50,231 bases of DNA from assembly GCA_027031485.1 (NCBI GenBank), contig JALVQI010000022.1, positions 1 to 50,231 of the forward strand, written 5' to 3'. A model generated the notes under the pieces. The model worked only from the letters and a program-made list of their open reading frames with translations. It had not been told where the DNA came from and did not search any database. This document shows, one piece after another, positions 9,531-18,700 of this stretch. The translations under genes and the position numbers were made by a program. This DNA comes from Candidatus Aminicenantota bacterium. Lineage in GTDB: Bacteria; Acidobacteriota; Aminicenantia; JAMOAD01. Numbering within the stretch: position 1 is the first letter of the stretch; every line of letters starts with the position of its first letter.

Positions 9531-9548
9531 CATATTTTTCAGCATAGA

Positions 9549-10001
9549 TTAATGTTGTCTTGGTGCGTATGTGAATGATCCACTTGAATAAACAAGGTCT
9601 CTTCTGAAATCGTCTTTGGATGTGGGAGGATCATAAAGAGTTCCCTGTCCATCATGCCAATCAAAGACAGTGTCTTTACCAGAAGAACCAACTGAATACT
9701 CATCTGCGGTTGCTTTGTAATGATAAGCATGGTTCCATTGATCTGTTTCAGCATATTTCTTTGTGTAAAAAGGCTGTAAATAGGTTCTAATTGCAGTCGC
9801 ACTGGATCCCTGAACAGCGATACCCCAGTCACTCATATAATTATCAACTGCCATTCCGATGTTTCTCATATCTTCCATTGTTGATTTAAGTTTTGCTTTC
9901 TGAATTGCAGTTAATAGGTTGGGGGTCATAATCATGGCAAGAATAGCAATGATAGCGACAACGATCATCAACTCAATAAGTGAAAATCCTTTTTTTCTCA
10001 T
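9549..10001 (-). CDS. Type IV pilin / GspG-like major pilin
   Basis: The 150-residue product starts with a class III signal, MRKKG followed by FSLIELMIVVAIIAILA: a short basic leader, Gly at -1, Phe at +1 and Glu at +5. It is therefore processed by a PilD-type prepilin peptidase and assembled by a type IV pilus or type II secretion machine. After the hydrophobic helix comes AIQKAKLKSTMEDMRNIGMA, as in GspG-like pilins, and the C-terminal half carries the GKDTVFDWHDGQG and DDFRRDLVY segments of that fold. There are no cysteines, so no disulfide loop. An AGGAGG lies about 8 bp before the ATG, a sigma-54-like element lies upstream and a strong terminator follows. High independent expression is likely. 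No other pilus gene is in the window. Confidence 0.92.
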   Translation of the reverse strand: MRKKGFSLIELMIVVAIIAILAMIMTPNLLTAIQKAKLKSTMEDMRNIGMAVDNYMSDWGIAVQGSSATAIRTYLQPFYTKKYAETDQWNHAYHYKATADEYSVGSSGKDTVFDWHDGQGTLYDPPTSKDDFRRDLVYSSGSFTYAPRQH

Positions 10002-10039
10002 AAAATACCTCCTTAAATATTTTTTAGATAAAAATATAC

Positions 10040-10055
10040 ATCAAATTTTGTTCCA
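10040..10055 (-). promoter_or_regulatory. Putative sigma-54 (-24/-12) promoter of the pilin gene
   Basis: The minus strand reads TGGAACAAAATTTGAT, matching the sigma-54 layout TGGCAC-N5-TTGCA with C-to-A and C-to-A substitutions. The predicted start would give a ~28-nt leader containing the AGGAGG. The same TGGAAC-N5-TTGAT pattern precedes flgF in this window. Pilin genes are sigma-54-dependent in several bacteria. Confidence 0.45.
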
Positions 10056-10092
10056 ACTCAATTCTTTGCAAAATAAAAAACCTTTTTTTTGG

Positions 10093-10132
10093 ATGACAAA
10101 TTTTGATTTAACATGTGTGACAATTTTTGTCA
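10093..10132. promoter_or_regulatory. TGACAA repeats and palindrome upstream of pilin promoter
   Basis: ATGACAA (10093-10099) and GTGACAA (10117-10123) form a direct repeat, and TGACAA-TTT-TTGTCA (10118-10132) is a perfect 6-bp inverted repeat. They lie 38-77 bp beyond the -24 element, where activator sites could be. The palindrome overlaps the purL stop codon and could instead be a weak hairpin at the end of the purL mRNA. Confidence 0.3.
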
Positions 10133-12337
10133 TTTTTCTATTTTAATTTTCTTTGTTATAGCTTCTTTTAAAACACTCTTTACATTGACTACAGAATTGT
10201 TGTATATGATTTCAGAGTTTTGCAATATTTCTATTTCATTTGATTTCACTTTTCCCGCTTTTATAAATTCCAAAGAATAATTCCCCAATACTTCCTCTAT
10301 CTCCCTTTCAAGACTTTTTGAAACAGTTATTAATATAAATCCCGGAGCCTCCCCAAAAAGAAAAAGTTCGGGGATATAAGATTCGGGTATATTAATTGAA
10401 AAACCAAGTGAATCAGTCATTGAATCTATTAGACTTACAAATAATCCTCCCTGCGAAACATCATTTGCGGAATTAATTAATTTTCTGTTTTTCCTTAAAA
10501 ATTCTCCTATTTTTTTGCTTGTTTCAAGAGGAGTTTTACCCAAAGTTCCCTCAACTTTTCCAAAGAATTTCTTTAAATAGTATGAAGCCGAAAAATCCGG
10601 ATTTATGTTTCCAATTAAATAAATACTATCTCCGTCATTTTTAAAATCCAGTGTTAAAATATTTTCCTTACCGTCAATTAATCCTACCAATCCGTATACG
10701 GGCGTCGGTTTTATCGCAACTCCATTTGTTTCATTGTAAAAGCTTACATTCCCTCCTGTAATGGGAATTTCAAAAAACCTTGATGCATCTCCCATCCCCT
10801 CAACGGAAAATTTAAATTCCCCCATTATTTCCTCTTTTTCAGGGTTTCCGAAGTTAAGGCAATTTGTCGCTCCTATCGGTTCAGCTCCTGTCACCGCAAT
10901 ATTCAAATAAGCCTCAGAAACTATTCTTTTGGTTCCTTCGTAAGGATTCAAATAAACATAATCAGGATTTCCATCCACCGTTAGAGCCAAAAACTTATCT
11001 GTTCCCTTTATTCTTATAACGGAAGCACCTTTTCCCGGTAACACAACTGTATTTGTCTGAACCATGTGATCATACTGCTCAAAAACCCAGTTCTTTTTCC
11101 CGATGTTGGGATCATCCAGAAAGCTATCAATCTTCTCTTTTAAATTTAATCTTCCTACAAAATTTTCGTTTTTTAATTCCTTTTCTCTGCTCCCCACCAT
11201 ATTTAAATAAGGTCTGTCATACTCTGGAGCTTCCGATGTAAGTGAACTGACAGGTATTTGTGCAACAATCTTTCCATTTTCAATAACCGTAAAATTTCCT
11301 GAGTCTGTGATTTTACCGATTTCGACAATATCAAGATCCCATTTCCTAAAGATTTCTTTTAGCTCTTGCTCTTTTCCGGGTTCTGCCACTATAAGCATTC
11401 TCTCCTGAGATTCTGACAACAGTATTTCATAAGGAGTCATCCCCTCTTCTCGCTGGGGGACCTTTGATACATCTATCTCAATTCCTTTACCACCTCTATC
11501 AGCCATTTCCACAGAGGAAGAGGTAAGACCGGCTGCACCCATATCCTGAATTGAAGAAACAACTCCTTTGTCCATTGCCTCAAGACAGGCCTCTATCAAT
11601 AATTTTTCCTTAAAAGGATCTCCAACCTGAACATTCGGTCTCTTTTCTTCAAGAGAATCATCGAACTCTGCTGATGCCATGGTGGCTCCGTGAATACCAT
11701 CCCTACCGGTTTTTGCTCCCGCATAGAAAACCTTTGCTCCCACATGCTTTGCCCTTGCATAAAAAACTTTATCTCTTTTAGTGATACCGAGACAAAAGAC
11801 ATTTACCAACGGGTTGAAAGTATAGGTATCGTCAAAACAGGTTTCTCCTCCGACTGTCGGGACGCCCACTGAGTTTCCGTACCCGGAAATACCAGCAACA
11901 ACTCCTTTAAAAGTTCTTCTATTTAAAGGATTTTCCAGACCTCCGAATCTCAGTGAATCCATTACTGCCACAGGCCTTGCTCCCATTGTAAAGATATCTC
12001 TCAGTATTCCACCCACACCTGTGGCAGCTCCCTGATAGGGCTCAATGAAAGAGGGATGATTATGGGATTCAATTTTAAAAACAGCTACATATCCGTCTCC
12101 TATATCAACAACCCCGGCATTTTCCCCCGGCCCCTGAACAACTCTCTTGCCTTCGGTGGGAAGCTTTTTAAGGTGAATTCTGGAGCTTTTATAACTGCAG
12201 TGTTCAGACCACATAACAGAATAAACACCTAATTCGGTAAGATTCGGTTCTCTGCCAAGTATTTCTACAATTCTATCGTATTCACCTTTGGTAAGGTTGT
12301 GCTCTTCCAATAATTTATCTAAATTTTCAAAAGCCAT
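10130..12337 (-). CDS. purL: Phosphoribosylformylglycinamidine synthase subunit PurL
   Basis: This is the 735-residue synthetase subunit of the small-type FGAM synthase, which with PurQ (glutaminase) and PurS converts FGAR to FGAM using ATP and glutamine in de novo purine synthesis. Recognisable features are [13 protein letters not shown] near residue 45, the [10 protein letters not shown] active-site segment near residue 85, the GVGGILRDI loop, and the duplicated AIRS-type halves ([11 protein letters not shown], then GGNVSFYNE). Length is right for the PurS-dependent form rather than the ~1300-aa fused PurL. It starts 2 bp after the purQ stop, with AGGAGAT upstream of the ATG. It ends inside a small palindrome just before the pilin promoter region. 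Confidence 0.97.
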   Translation of the reverse strand: MAFENLDKLLEEHNLTKGEYDRIVEILGREPNLTELGVYSVMWSEHCSYKSSRIHLKKLPTEGKRVVQGPGENAGVVDIGDGYVAVFKIESHNHPSFIEPYQGAATGVGGILRDIFTMGARPVAVMDSLRFGGLENPLNRRTFKGVVAGISGYGNSVGVPTVGGETCFDDTYTFNPLVNVFCLGITKRDKVFYARAKHVGAKVFYAGAKTGRDGIHGATMASAEFDDSLEEKRPNVQVGDPFKEKLLIEACLEAMDKGVVSSIQDMGAAGLTSSSVEMADRGGKGIEIDVSKVPQREEGMTPYEILLSESQERMLIVAEPGKEQELKEIFRKWDLDIVEIGKITDSGNFTVIENGKIVAQIPVSSLTSEAPEYDRPYLNMVGSREKELKNENFVGRLNLKEKIDSFLDDPNIGKKNWVFEQYDHMVQTNTVVLPGKGASVIRIKGTDKFLALTVDGNPDYVYLNPYEGTKRIVSEAYLNIAVTGAEPIGATNCLNFGNPEKEEIMGEFKFSVEGMGDASRFFEIPITGGNVSFYNETNGVAIKPTPVYGLVGLIDGKENILTLDFKNDGDSIYLIGNINPDFSASYYLKKFFGKVEGTLGKTPLETSKKIGEFLRKNRKLINSANDVSQGGLFVSLIDSMTDSLGFSINIPESYIPELFLFGEAPGFILITVSKSLEREIEEVLGNYSLEFIKAGKVKSNEIEILQNSEIIYNNSVVNVKSVLKEAITKKIKIEK

Positions 12338-12339
12338 CT

Positions 12340-13038
12340 CTATCTCCTGTTTTTAAGATAATTTAAAATTGAATCAAAAATAAATTTTCCGTCTTCCGAA
12401 CCCAATATCTTCTCCGAAGCTCTTTCCGGATGGGGCATCATCCCTAAAACATTTCCCTTTTCATTTATAATTCCAGCTATATTTAAAAGTGAGCCATTGG
12501 GATTTACATCTTCATTTATATTGCCCTTTTCATCCGAATATTGAAAGACTATTTGATTGTTCAAGTTTATAATTTTAAGATCTTCTTCCGCGGTAAAATA
12601 ATTGCCATCAGCATGGGCGATTGGGATTCTCAATACAGTTCCCTCTTTCAGAGCATTCGTAAACGGGGTGTTTGCATTTTTAACTTTTATATGGACATGC
12701 TTACATATAAAGTGAAGATTTTTATTCCTTAACATTGCACCCTTTAACAAGCCTGATTCCAAAAGAACCTGAAATCCGTTACAGATTCCTAAAACAAGGC
12801 CTCCTTTCTCAGCATACTCCTTTACTGCATTCATAACGGGAGAAAATCTTGCAATCGCACCGGACCTGAGATAATCCCCATAAGAAAATCCTCCCGGAAG
12901 AACAATCAGATCATAATCACTCAGAGCAGTATCCTTATGCCAGATAAAATCTGTTTTAACTCCGACTATATTGTTTAATACATGGAAAGTGTCATAATCA
13001 CAGTTGGAACCGGGAAAGACAACCACTCCGAATCTCAT
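12340..13038 (-). CDS. purQ: Phosphoribosylformylglycinamidine synthase glutaminase subunit PurQ
   Basis: A 232-residue class I glutamine amidotransferase that supplies ammonia to PurL. Visible elements are FPGSNCDYD at the N-terminus, [17 protein letters not shown], the nucleophile Cys in [16 protein letters not shown], and the catalytic His-Glu in PHPERA near the C-terminus. Length is normal. It overlaps purS by 4 bp and is followed by purL after 2 bp, so the three subunits are made in a fixed order from one message. Nothing is unusual. Confidence 0.97.
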   Translation of the reverse strand: MRFGVVVFPGSNCDYDTFHVLNNIVGVKTDFIWHKDTALSDYDLIVLPGGFSYGDYLRSGAIARFSPVMNAVKEYAEKGGLVLGICNGFQVLLESGLLKGAMLRNKNLHFICKHVHIKVKNANTPFTNALKEGTVLRIPIAHADGNYFTAEEDLKIINLNNQIVFQYSDEKGNINEDVNPNGSLLNIAGIINEKGNVLGMMPHPERASEKILGSEDGKFIFDSILNYLKNRR

Positions 13039-13277
13039 TTTATTATCTCAACTTCGTAATTTTCAATTACAGGATTGGATAGGACTTTGTGAGCTATTTC
13101 TTTTAACAATTTTTCCGCTTTCTTTTCATCGTTTTCCATCAATTCAATAAAAAAAACTTTCCCCTGTCTGACTTTAGTAATACTCTCATATCCCATCTCA
13201 TTCAGAGAATGTAAAATTGTTTCTCCCTGAGGATCTAAAACGATGTCCTTTAATTTTACTGTGATTTTCGCTTTCAT
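13035..13277 (-). CDS. purS: Phosphoribosylformylglycinamidine synthase subunit PurS
   Basis: An 80-residue PurS protein, the small dimeric subunit that bridges PurQ and PurL. Typical features are the N-terminal strand [18 protein letters not shown], the [18 protein letters not shown] segment and the C-terminal [11 protein letters not shown]. The ATG has a GAGAGGGA ribosome-binding site. It is the first gene of purSQL, with a well-formed promoter just upstream. The 69-bp leader region is too short for a purine riboswitch and none is seen. Confidence 0.95.
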   Translation of the reverse strand: MKAKITVKLKDIVLDPQGETILHSLNEMGYESITKVRQGKVFFIELMENDEKKAEKLLKEIAHKVLSNPVIENYEVEIIK

Positions 13278-13301
13278 TGTTCCCTCTCTTTAAAGTGATA
13301 A

Positions 13302-13330
13302 ATTATAACAAAAGGAGTAAAAAAGGACAA
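13302..13330 (-). promoter_or_regulatory. Putative sigma-70 promoter of purSQL
   Basis: On the minus strand TTGTCC (13330-13325) and a perfect TATAAT (13307-13302) are separated by exactly 17 bp. They sit between the end of the histidine kinase gene and purS and leave a short leader with GAGAGGGA. Confidence 0.55.
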
Positions 13331-13346
13331 ATATTGCAAATTAAGG

Positions 13347-15704
13347 TTAATACAATTCTTTAAGCGCTTTAACCAGTGTCTGAATGTTAATCGGTTTTAA
13401 TAAAACTCTCTTAATATTATACTTTTTTGTCATTTCTTCACTTATTTCCCGCTTATAACCGGTCAGTAAAATGATTGGTATATCTGGTTTTATCCTCTTT
13501 ATTTCTTCGGAAAACTCCATACCTGTAAGTTTGGGCATGGTAAGATCCGTAATAACAAAATTGTATTTTTCAACATTATTTCTAAAATGTTTTAAAGCCT
13601 TTCTGCTATCATTAAATGCTTTAACTTTAAATCCATTTAAGGTTAAGGCTTCCTGAAGCATCTCAGTGATTGTTTTTTCATCATCAACTACCAATACATT
13701 GTTTTTCTTTTTCCCGATTACTTTTTCTTCTATGACTTTACTTAATTTTTTATCTTTCTTCTTTTCTTTTTCGGCAAGTTCTTTTTTTGAAAAAACCGGT
13801 AGATAGATAACAACTTCTGTTCCTTTTCCCTTTATGCTTTTAATAATAATGTCACCATTGTATGCTTCAACCACAGAACTAACTATAAACATTCCAAGAC
13901 CAGTTCCTTTTTCGCGGGTGGTGTAAAATGGTTCAAAAATATTTTTAAGGGTTTCTTCGTCCATTCCAATCCCATTATCCCTTATAACTATTTTTGCAAA
14001 GAATGAGCCTTTAAGATATCCCATCTTCTCAGGAAGATTTTTTCTTGTTATTTCCTTTAATATAATCTCTAAATCTCCTCCTTTCTCTTCCATAGCTTTA
14101 AAAGAATTTGTACACAAATTCATAATAAGCTGTTGTATCTGTGTGGGATTTGCATAAAGAGGTTTACATCTTTTGTCAATTTTTTTTCTTATATTAATTG
14201 TTGAGGGAATACTCTCTTTTAATAAATCAAGAACTTTTTCAATTTCATCCTGAATATACACTATTTTCATTTCAGTTTGATAATCTTTGCTATAGGATAA
14301 AATATTCTGAACTAATTTTTTAGCTCTCGTTGATGATTCCATAATAAGGTTTATATATTTTTTTATCTTTTTATCTTTGTTAATTTTTTGAATTATTTCA
14401 GCATAGCCCATAATTGGAGTAAGAAGATTGTTAAAATCATGGGCTATTCCTCCGGCAAGTGTTCCCAGACTCTTTAATTTTTGTGATTTTTGTATTCTAC
14501 GGTTCATTAACTCTCTCTCTTCCTGCATTTTTTTCTTTTCTGTTATATCCTGAGCAACTGCAATCACTACATCCTCTCCAAAGTAGGTTCCCTTATACAA
14601 TCTGACATTCTTTGGGAAAAATGTTCCATCTTTCCTCTTTCCCCAGAACTCAAGCTCCTGAGGAATGCCTTTGTTCAATGTTGTTAAAAATTTTTTTAAA
14701 ACTTCATCCATATCATTATATCCGGGAGCTCCCACATCAGACGGATTTTTACCTATGAGTTCCTCCTTTGAAAAACCATACATTTTATCAGCTCCCTTAT
14801 TCACATCTAAGAAAACACCATTCTTATCCTGAACATATATGGCCTCTTCTATGCTGTCTATAATACCTCTATAGGTTTTCTCACTTTCTTCAAGTTTTTT
14901 TTCAGCAAGAAACCGATCCGTTATATCTATTAGAACACCTGACAATATCTTTTTCTCTCCGAACTCCACTGTGCTTCCAAATACTTCATGGAATCTGATC
15001 TCATTGTTTCTTTTTTGTCGTATTATATAATGACTGAACTTCTCTTCTTTTTTAACTCTTTTTTCAATTTCAAGTTTGGCTTTTTCAATATCCTCAGGAT
15101 GTATGAATTCGTAAACACTTCTTCCTATGACATCTTTGCAAGACCTTTCACCAAGAATTTCCGCATATTTTTCATTACAAAACACGATTTTTTCATCCTC
15201 TATCAGGTAAATACCGACCAGAGAGTTTTCAGCAAGAGATTTAAATTTCATCTCATTTTCGTAAAGTTTTTTTTGATATCTTACCTCTTCAGATCTATCT
15301 ACAATTAAAATAAGCGCTGAATTTTTTCCATTAAAAAGAATAGGGATAATGGATGCTTCCACATAGACAATTTCATCGTTCGAATCAAGGAATTCCTCTT
15401 TTACTCTTTTCACAGGGATCTTTTTTATTGCTTTTTCCACCATTTTTTTAAATTCTTCCACCTTATTTTCGGGAATGAATTTAAGAAAATTTTTTCCTAC
15501 TATATTCTCTTCTTTTATTTTTAGAATTTCATGAAACACATTGTTTGCATATTCAATCTTATATTCATTTATAACAACTATTCCTATGGGAGCTAAATTT
15601 AGTATTGCCTCCGCTATAAAATTTTCGCTTTCAAGCTCTTTAATTTTCCTTTCAAGTGATGATATCTCTTTTTCCAAAACTTCTTTACTTTTTTCTTCTT
15701 TCAT
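13347..15704 (-). CDS. Hybrid sensor histidine kinase, three PAS domains and C-terminal receiver
   Basis: This 785-residue protein has no transmembrane segment. Domain order: short coiled coil (1-28); PAS (about 30-140), PAS (150-270) and PAS (275-395); a HisKA dimerisation domain with the phospho-accepting His422 in GGIAHDFNN; a HATPase domain (about 515-640, with DNGIGM and GTGLGMFIV); a charged linker; and a receiver domain (about 665-785, DDEK and ITDLTMP). The order is that of cytoplasmic hybrid kinases sensing small ligands or redox state through PAS. No cognate output regulator is adjacent, so the final partner is unknown. It follows the large secreted protein by 54 bp and may be cotranscribed with it. 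The ATG lacks a strong Shine-Dalgarno. Confidence 0.93.
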   Translation of the reverse strand: MKEEKSKEVLEKEISSLERKIKELESENFIAEAILNLAPIGIVVINEYKIEYANNVFHEILKIKEENIVGKNFLKFIPENKVEEFKKMVEKAIKKIPVKRVKEEFLDSNDEIVYVEASIIPILFNGKNSALILIVDRSEEVRYQKKLYENEMKFKSLAENSLVGIYLIEDEKIVFCNEKYAEILGERSCKDVIGRSVYEFIHPEDIEKAKLEIEKRVKKEEKFSHYIIRQKRNNEIRFHEVFGSTVEFGEKKILSGVLIDITDRFLAEKKLEESEKTYRGIIDSIEEAIYVQDKNGVFLDVNKGADKMYGFSKEELIGKNPSDVGAPGYNDMDEVLKKFLTTLNKGIPQELEFWGKRKDGTFFPKNVRLYKGTYFGEDVVIAVAQDITEKKKMQEERELMNRRIQKSQKLKSLGTLAGGIAHDFNNLLTPIMGYAEIIQKINKDKKIKKYINLIMESSTRAKKLVQNILSYSKDYQTEMKIVYIQDEIEKVLDLLKESIPSTINIRKKIDKRCKPLYANPTQIQQLIMNLCTNSFKAMEEKGGDLEIILKEITRKNLPEKMGYLKGSFFAKIVIRDNGIGMDEETLKNIFEPFYTTREKGTGLGMFIVSSVVEAYNGDIIIKSIKGKGTEVVIYLPVFSKKELAEKEKKKDKKLSKVIEEKVIGKKKNNVLVVDDEKTITEMLQEALTLNGFKVKAFNDSRKALKHFRNNVEKYNFVITDLTMPKLTGMEFSEEIKRIKPDIPIILLTGYKREISEEMTKKYNIKRVLLKPINIQTLVKALKELY

Positions 15705-15758
15705 CTTTTCTTTTCCATTCTATAATATTAAGTCCCTGATTACAAGATAAACAAAAAC

Positions 15759-18700
15759 TTACTCTCTCTTCCTTGTTTTAATTTCGTAAACATAGACACC
15801 ATACCTGGGCCAGATATCTTTTATTACATCAGGCCCCACTTTCATATCTCCTTTTAAATTGAAAAGTTTTTTAACCTTAAAATTTTTAATATTTAACTTT
15901 AATGTAGCCCTCTGAGGTATCTCGGAACTATTTGCGGTAATCAGATAAATTTTTCCATTCCACTTTTTTACCATAAAGTTTATTTTTGAATCAAAAGGAA
16001 ATAACTCAACCTTAGTATTAGCATCTTCGGATAAAAATATCGGCCACATATAATTCAATTCACTGTAATATCCTCTGAGTCGCTGAATATCTCTCTTTTG
16101 AGCACAAACCCAGTTGTAAACACCATCCGCTCCATTGATAACAGCCTGATAGGTTTCATTTTTAAGTCCTCTCCAATCATCTCCTCTTAGAGATGCAAGC
16201 CCTCCTCCAAAGTAATTTTCCGAAACAATTTCATCTCCATGAAAAGAAACATAATAGTTAACCTCCGCAAGTAGGAAAATATCCGGATGTAATATTCTTT
16301 CCGTAAGAGTTAAAAACGGAGCATTTCTCCATACAGGCCCCGGTCTTCCCATGATCTTCACATAACAGTAACCTACATCAGGGTTTTTGAACTTCCATTC
16401 GGGGCCTCTTAAATCATATAGAAAGCTTGAATCATGGTGACCCCATATTATCAATCTATTCAATCCTCTTCTCTCAGTCTCCCTTTCAACCTCTTTTCTG
16501 TAATTAATCAATCTCCCGGAAAGTTTCCAGAAATAAAACTGTTTTCCGTACATGGAAAAGAAACCGGGATGCTTTATAAGATTTTCTCCCTCTTTTGATT
16601 CAAACATTTTAAGCTGTTTTCTATCAAAACCAGGGCCTATGGTTAAAGTGTAAGCATTCTTTTTCCATGCTCTGTCTCTCTGAAAGAATGTTTTTTTATT
16701 AAACCATGCCCTGAAAATGTTTGCTCCCATTTTTATAGCCTCATCCCAATTATCATCCATTAATTTATCAACCGATGGTACGATGGGAAAATATTTGAAA
16801 TTACCATTAATGACAGCATGTCCATTCTTGTCCACACTAACTTTCTTGATCGGGGGAAGTTTTCTTTTCTCAGGTAAATAAATCCTCCCGAATGGTTTTT
16901 CAGCCTTTCCCAATGTCTGACCTTTACCATTCTTAAGTATTACTTCAAACTTATAATCCTGAATGGGGAGCTTATTGATTCTCAAATTTTTTATCGGAAA
17001 ATATATTACCTTCTTCTTACTGTTTATGTAAACTCTCTTTCTTAAAATCACTCTTTTTCTTTTTAAATCTACAATCTTAATATATACTACATCCCCTTTC
17101 GAAATAGGTCTGTATCTATCGTATATTCTTAACTCCGCTCTGCTTTCCGAAGGATAGTAAAAATCCTTATCAGTGTTAATCTCTATGGATGGTGGGATTA
17201 TAATAGGGAAAGATGAGTTAAAAATTTCCTTACCTTCCTCATATATTCTTAATACGAACTCTGTATTTCTCTTTAATCCGACATTGTACTTTAAATCAAT
17301 AAAACTGTTTTTCAAAGGGGGTAAGATTATTTCCTTTTTATTTAATTTTAGATCCTTCATTCCATAAACTATAATTATCTTCTTTGACAACTGATTTTTA
17401 TTGCTTAGAACGAGCCTCCCTCTGTTTTCTCCCGCATAGATCTGAGGATAGGAGATAAAATCATCCGACTGATCCCTGTCATTATAATAAGCATCTCCAA
17501 ATTCAAGTGAAACAAAGCTAATTGGCTTTCTCTTTGCCAAAATCAATCTTCCCATTTCTCTGTTGTTTATCCTTCTACCTGTCCACAATGTTTTCTTTCC
17601 ATCTTTACCAATCCACATAAAATTAACTCCGAAAGGTTCAAATGAGGGTCTATTCATTTTTATGGCTTTAAAAGGGATTTTAATTTCAACAAACTCTTTA
17701 TCCCTTTTCACTGAAATTCCGAAAGATTTAGCGGGCTCAAAAAGACCTTCAGCTGTGTATCCCTGTTTTTCAGTTACCAAACCCCATTGAGCACTTTTTT
17801 CCTTATGAATTTTTAATACATGATAAAGATATCTTCTATGATTAATACCTGTTATTCTAATCAGAGGATTGAGATAGAGCTTTACCTCTTTCTGATTATT
17901 TTTAAAAGGGATTTTCATATAAATATTATCATTATCATTTGAAACAAAAAGTCCATTATCATTCAATTCTTTTCCCCGGTTGGAAATTATCTTTTTGGGA
18001 GGAAGAAAAACATTTCTTTCTCTTAGCTCTTTCTCTCCTGAATTATATTCAAAAAACCTGACATCATCAATCCACAAAGATGTGGTTGGTTCGGAACCAA
18101 GAACTATGAATCTTAATGAAACCTCTTCTATCGGTTTTTTAGCCATGATTCCAAAAACCTTTTTTCTCCAATCATGGTCAGTGATTCCTAAAATAAAGGT
18201 AGGGGACACTTCTACCATTGTCCCGTCCGTATAATAAACATGAACATTTAAGTTTGCTAAATTGTCAGGGCCATTGTAATGGGGAGGAGAATTACCGATA
18301 CTATTATCTAATTTAGTCCACAAGGAAATTATGATAGGTTTTGTTTTTTTCTGATTGATTCTAATTCTCTGAGAAAGGCTGGAAATATCTCCGTAAACCA
18401 CACTCTCCCTTAATGAGAATTTTCCGTTTTTAGTAACAGATGAATCTAAAACTGGCTTTCTATAATTTTCTCCAACCCAGCTAACCCATTGGTCCTCTTT
18501 GGCAATGTCCCAGTATTTCGGCCATATACCCGAATTATCCGATATTTCAAAATCACCATTCCTGACAAGATTAACTCCTTTGTCCTGAGAAGGTTGAATA
18601 ATCCTGACATCATCAATCCAGATTTTTCTATTTTCTCCGCCTTTTTTACCCTTTAAAATAAATTCAATGTTTGCACCCAGTAGAAACTCCTGAAATTTGT

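Larger units (their letters stand above)
7948..9545 (-). pseudogene. O-antigen ligase-like protein with TPR tail, frameshifted in a poly-A/T run
   Basis: Two overlapping ORFs form one gene. The upstream part (9348-9545, 65 aa) is a membrane-helix-rich N-terminus. The downstream part (7948-9273, 441 aa, whose listed start is an internal TTG) holds the rest. Between them lies a run of ten A on the plus strand (9358-9367). With eleven or eight T on the coding strand the N-terminal frame runs straight through FFIPLIPFIFIYKPVFQPIY into the second ORF, giving about 532 residues. The ligase core is visible: RLKSFFPLPTEFSFF, GVGPGNFGPYS and YAHNFILQVIAELGSVG, followed by a TPR-like tail. The break may be a sequencing error, a mutation, or functional slippage. 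The ATG at 9545 lies beside the pilin terminator and has no clear ribosome-binding site, so the true start is uncertain. Confidence 0.75.

Noticed and set aside
13278-13346. Purine riboswitch upstream of purS
   Set aside because: The region is only 69 bp, contains the promoter, and shows no aptamer-like pairing.
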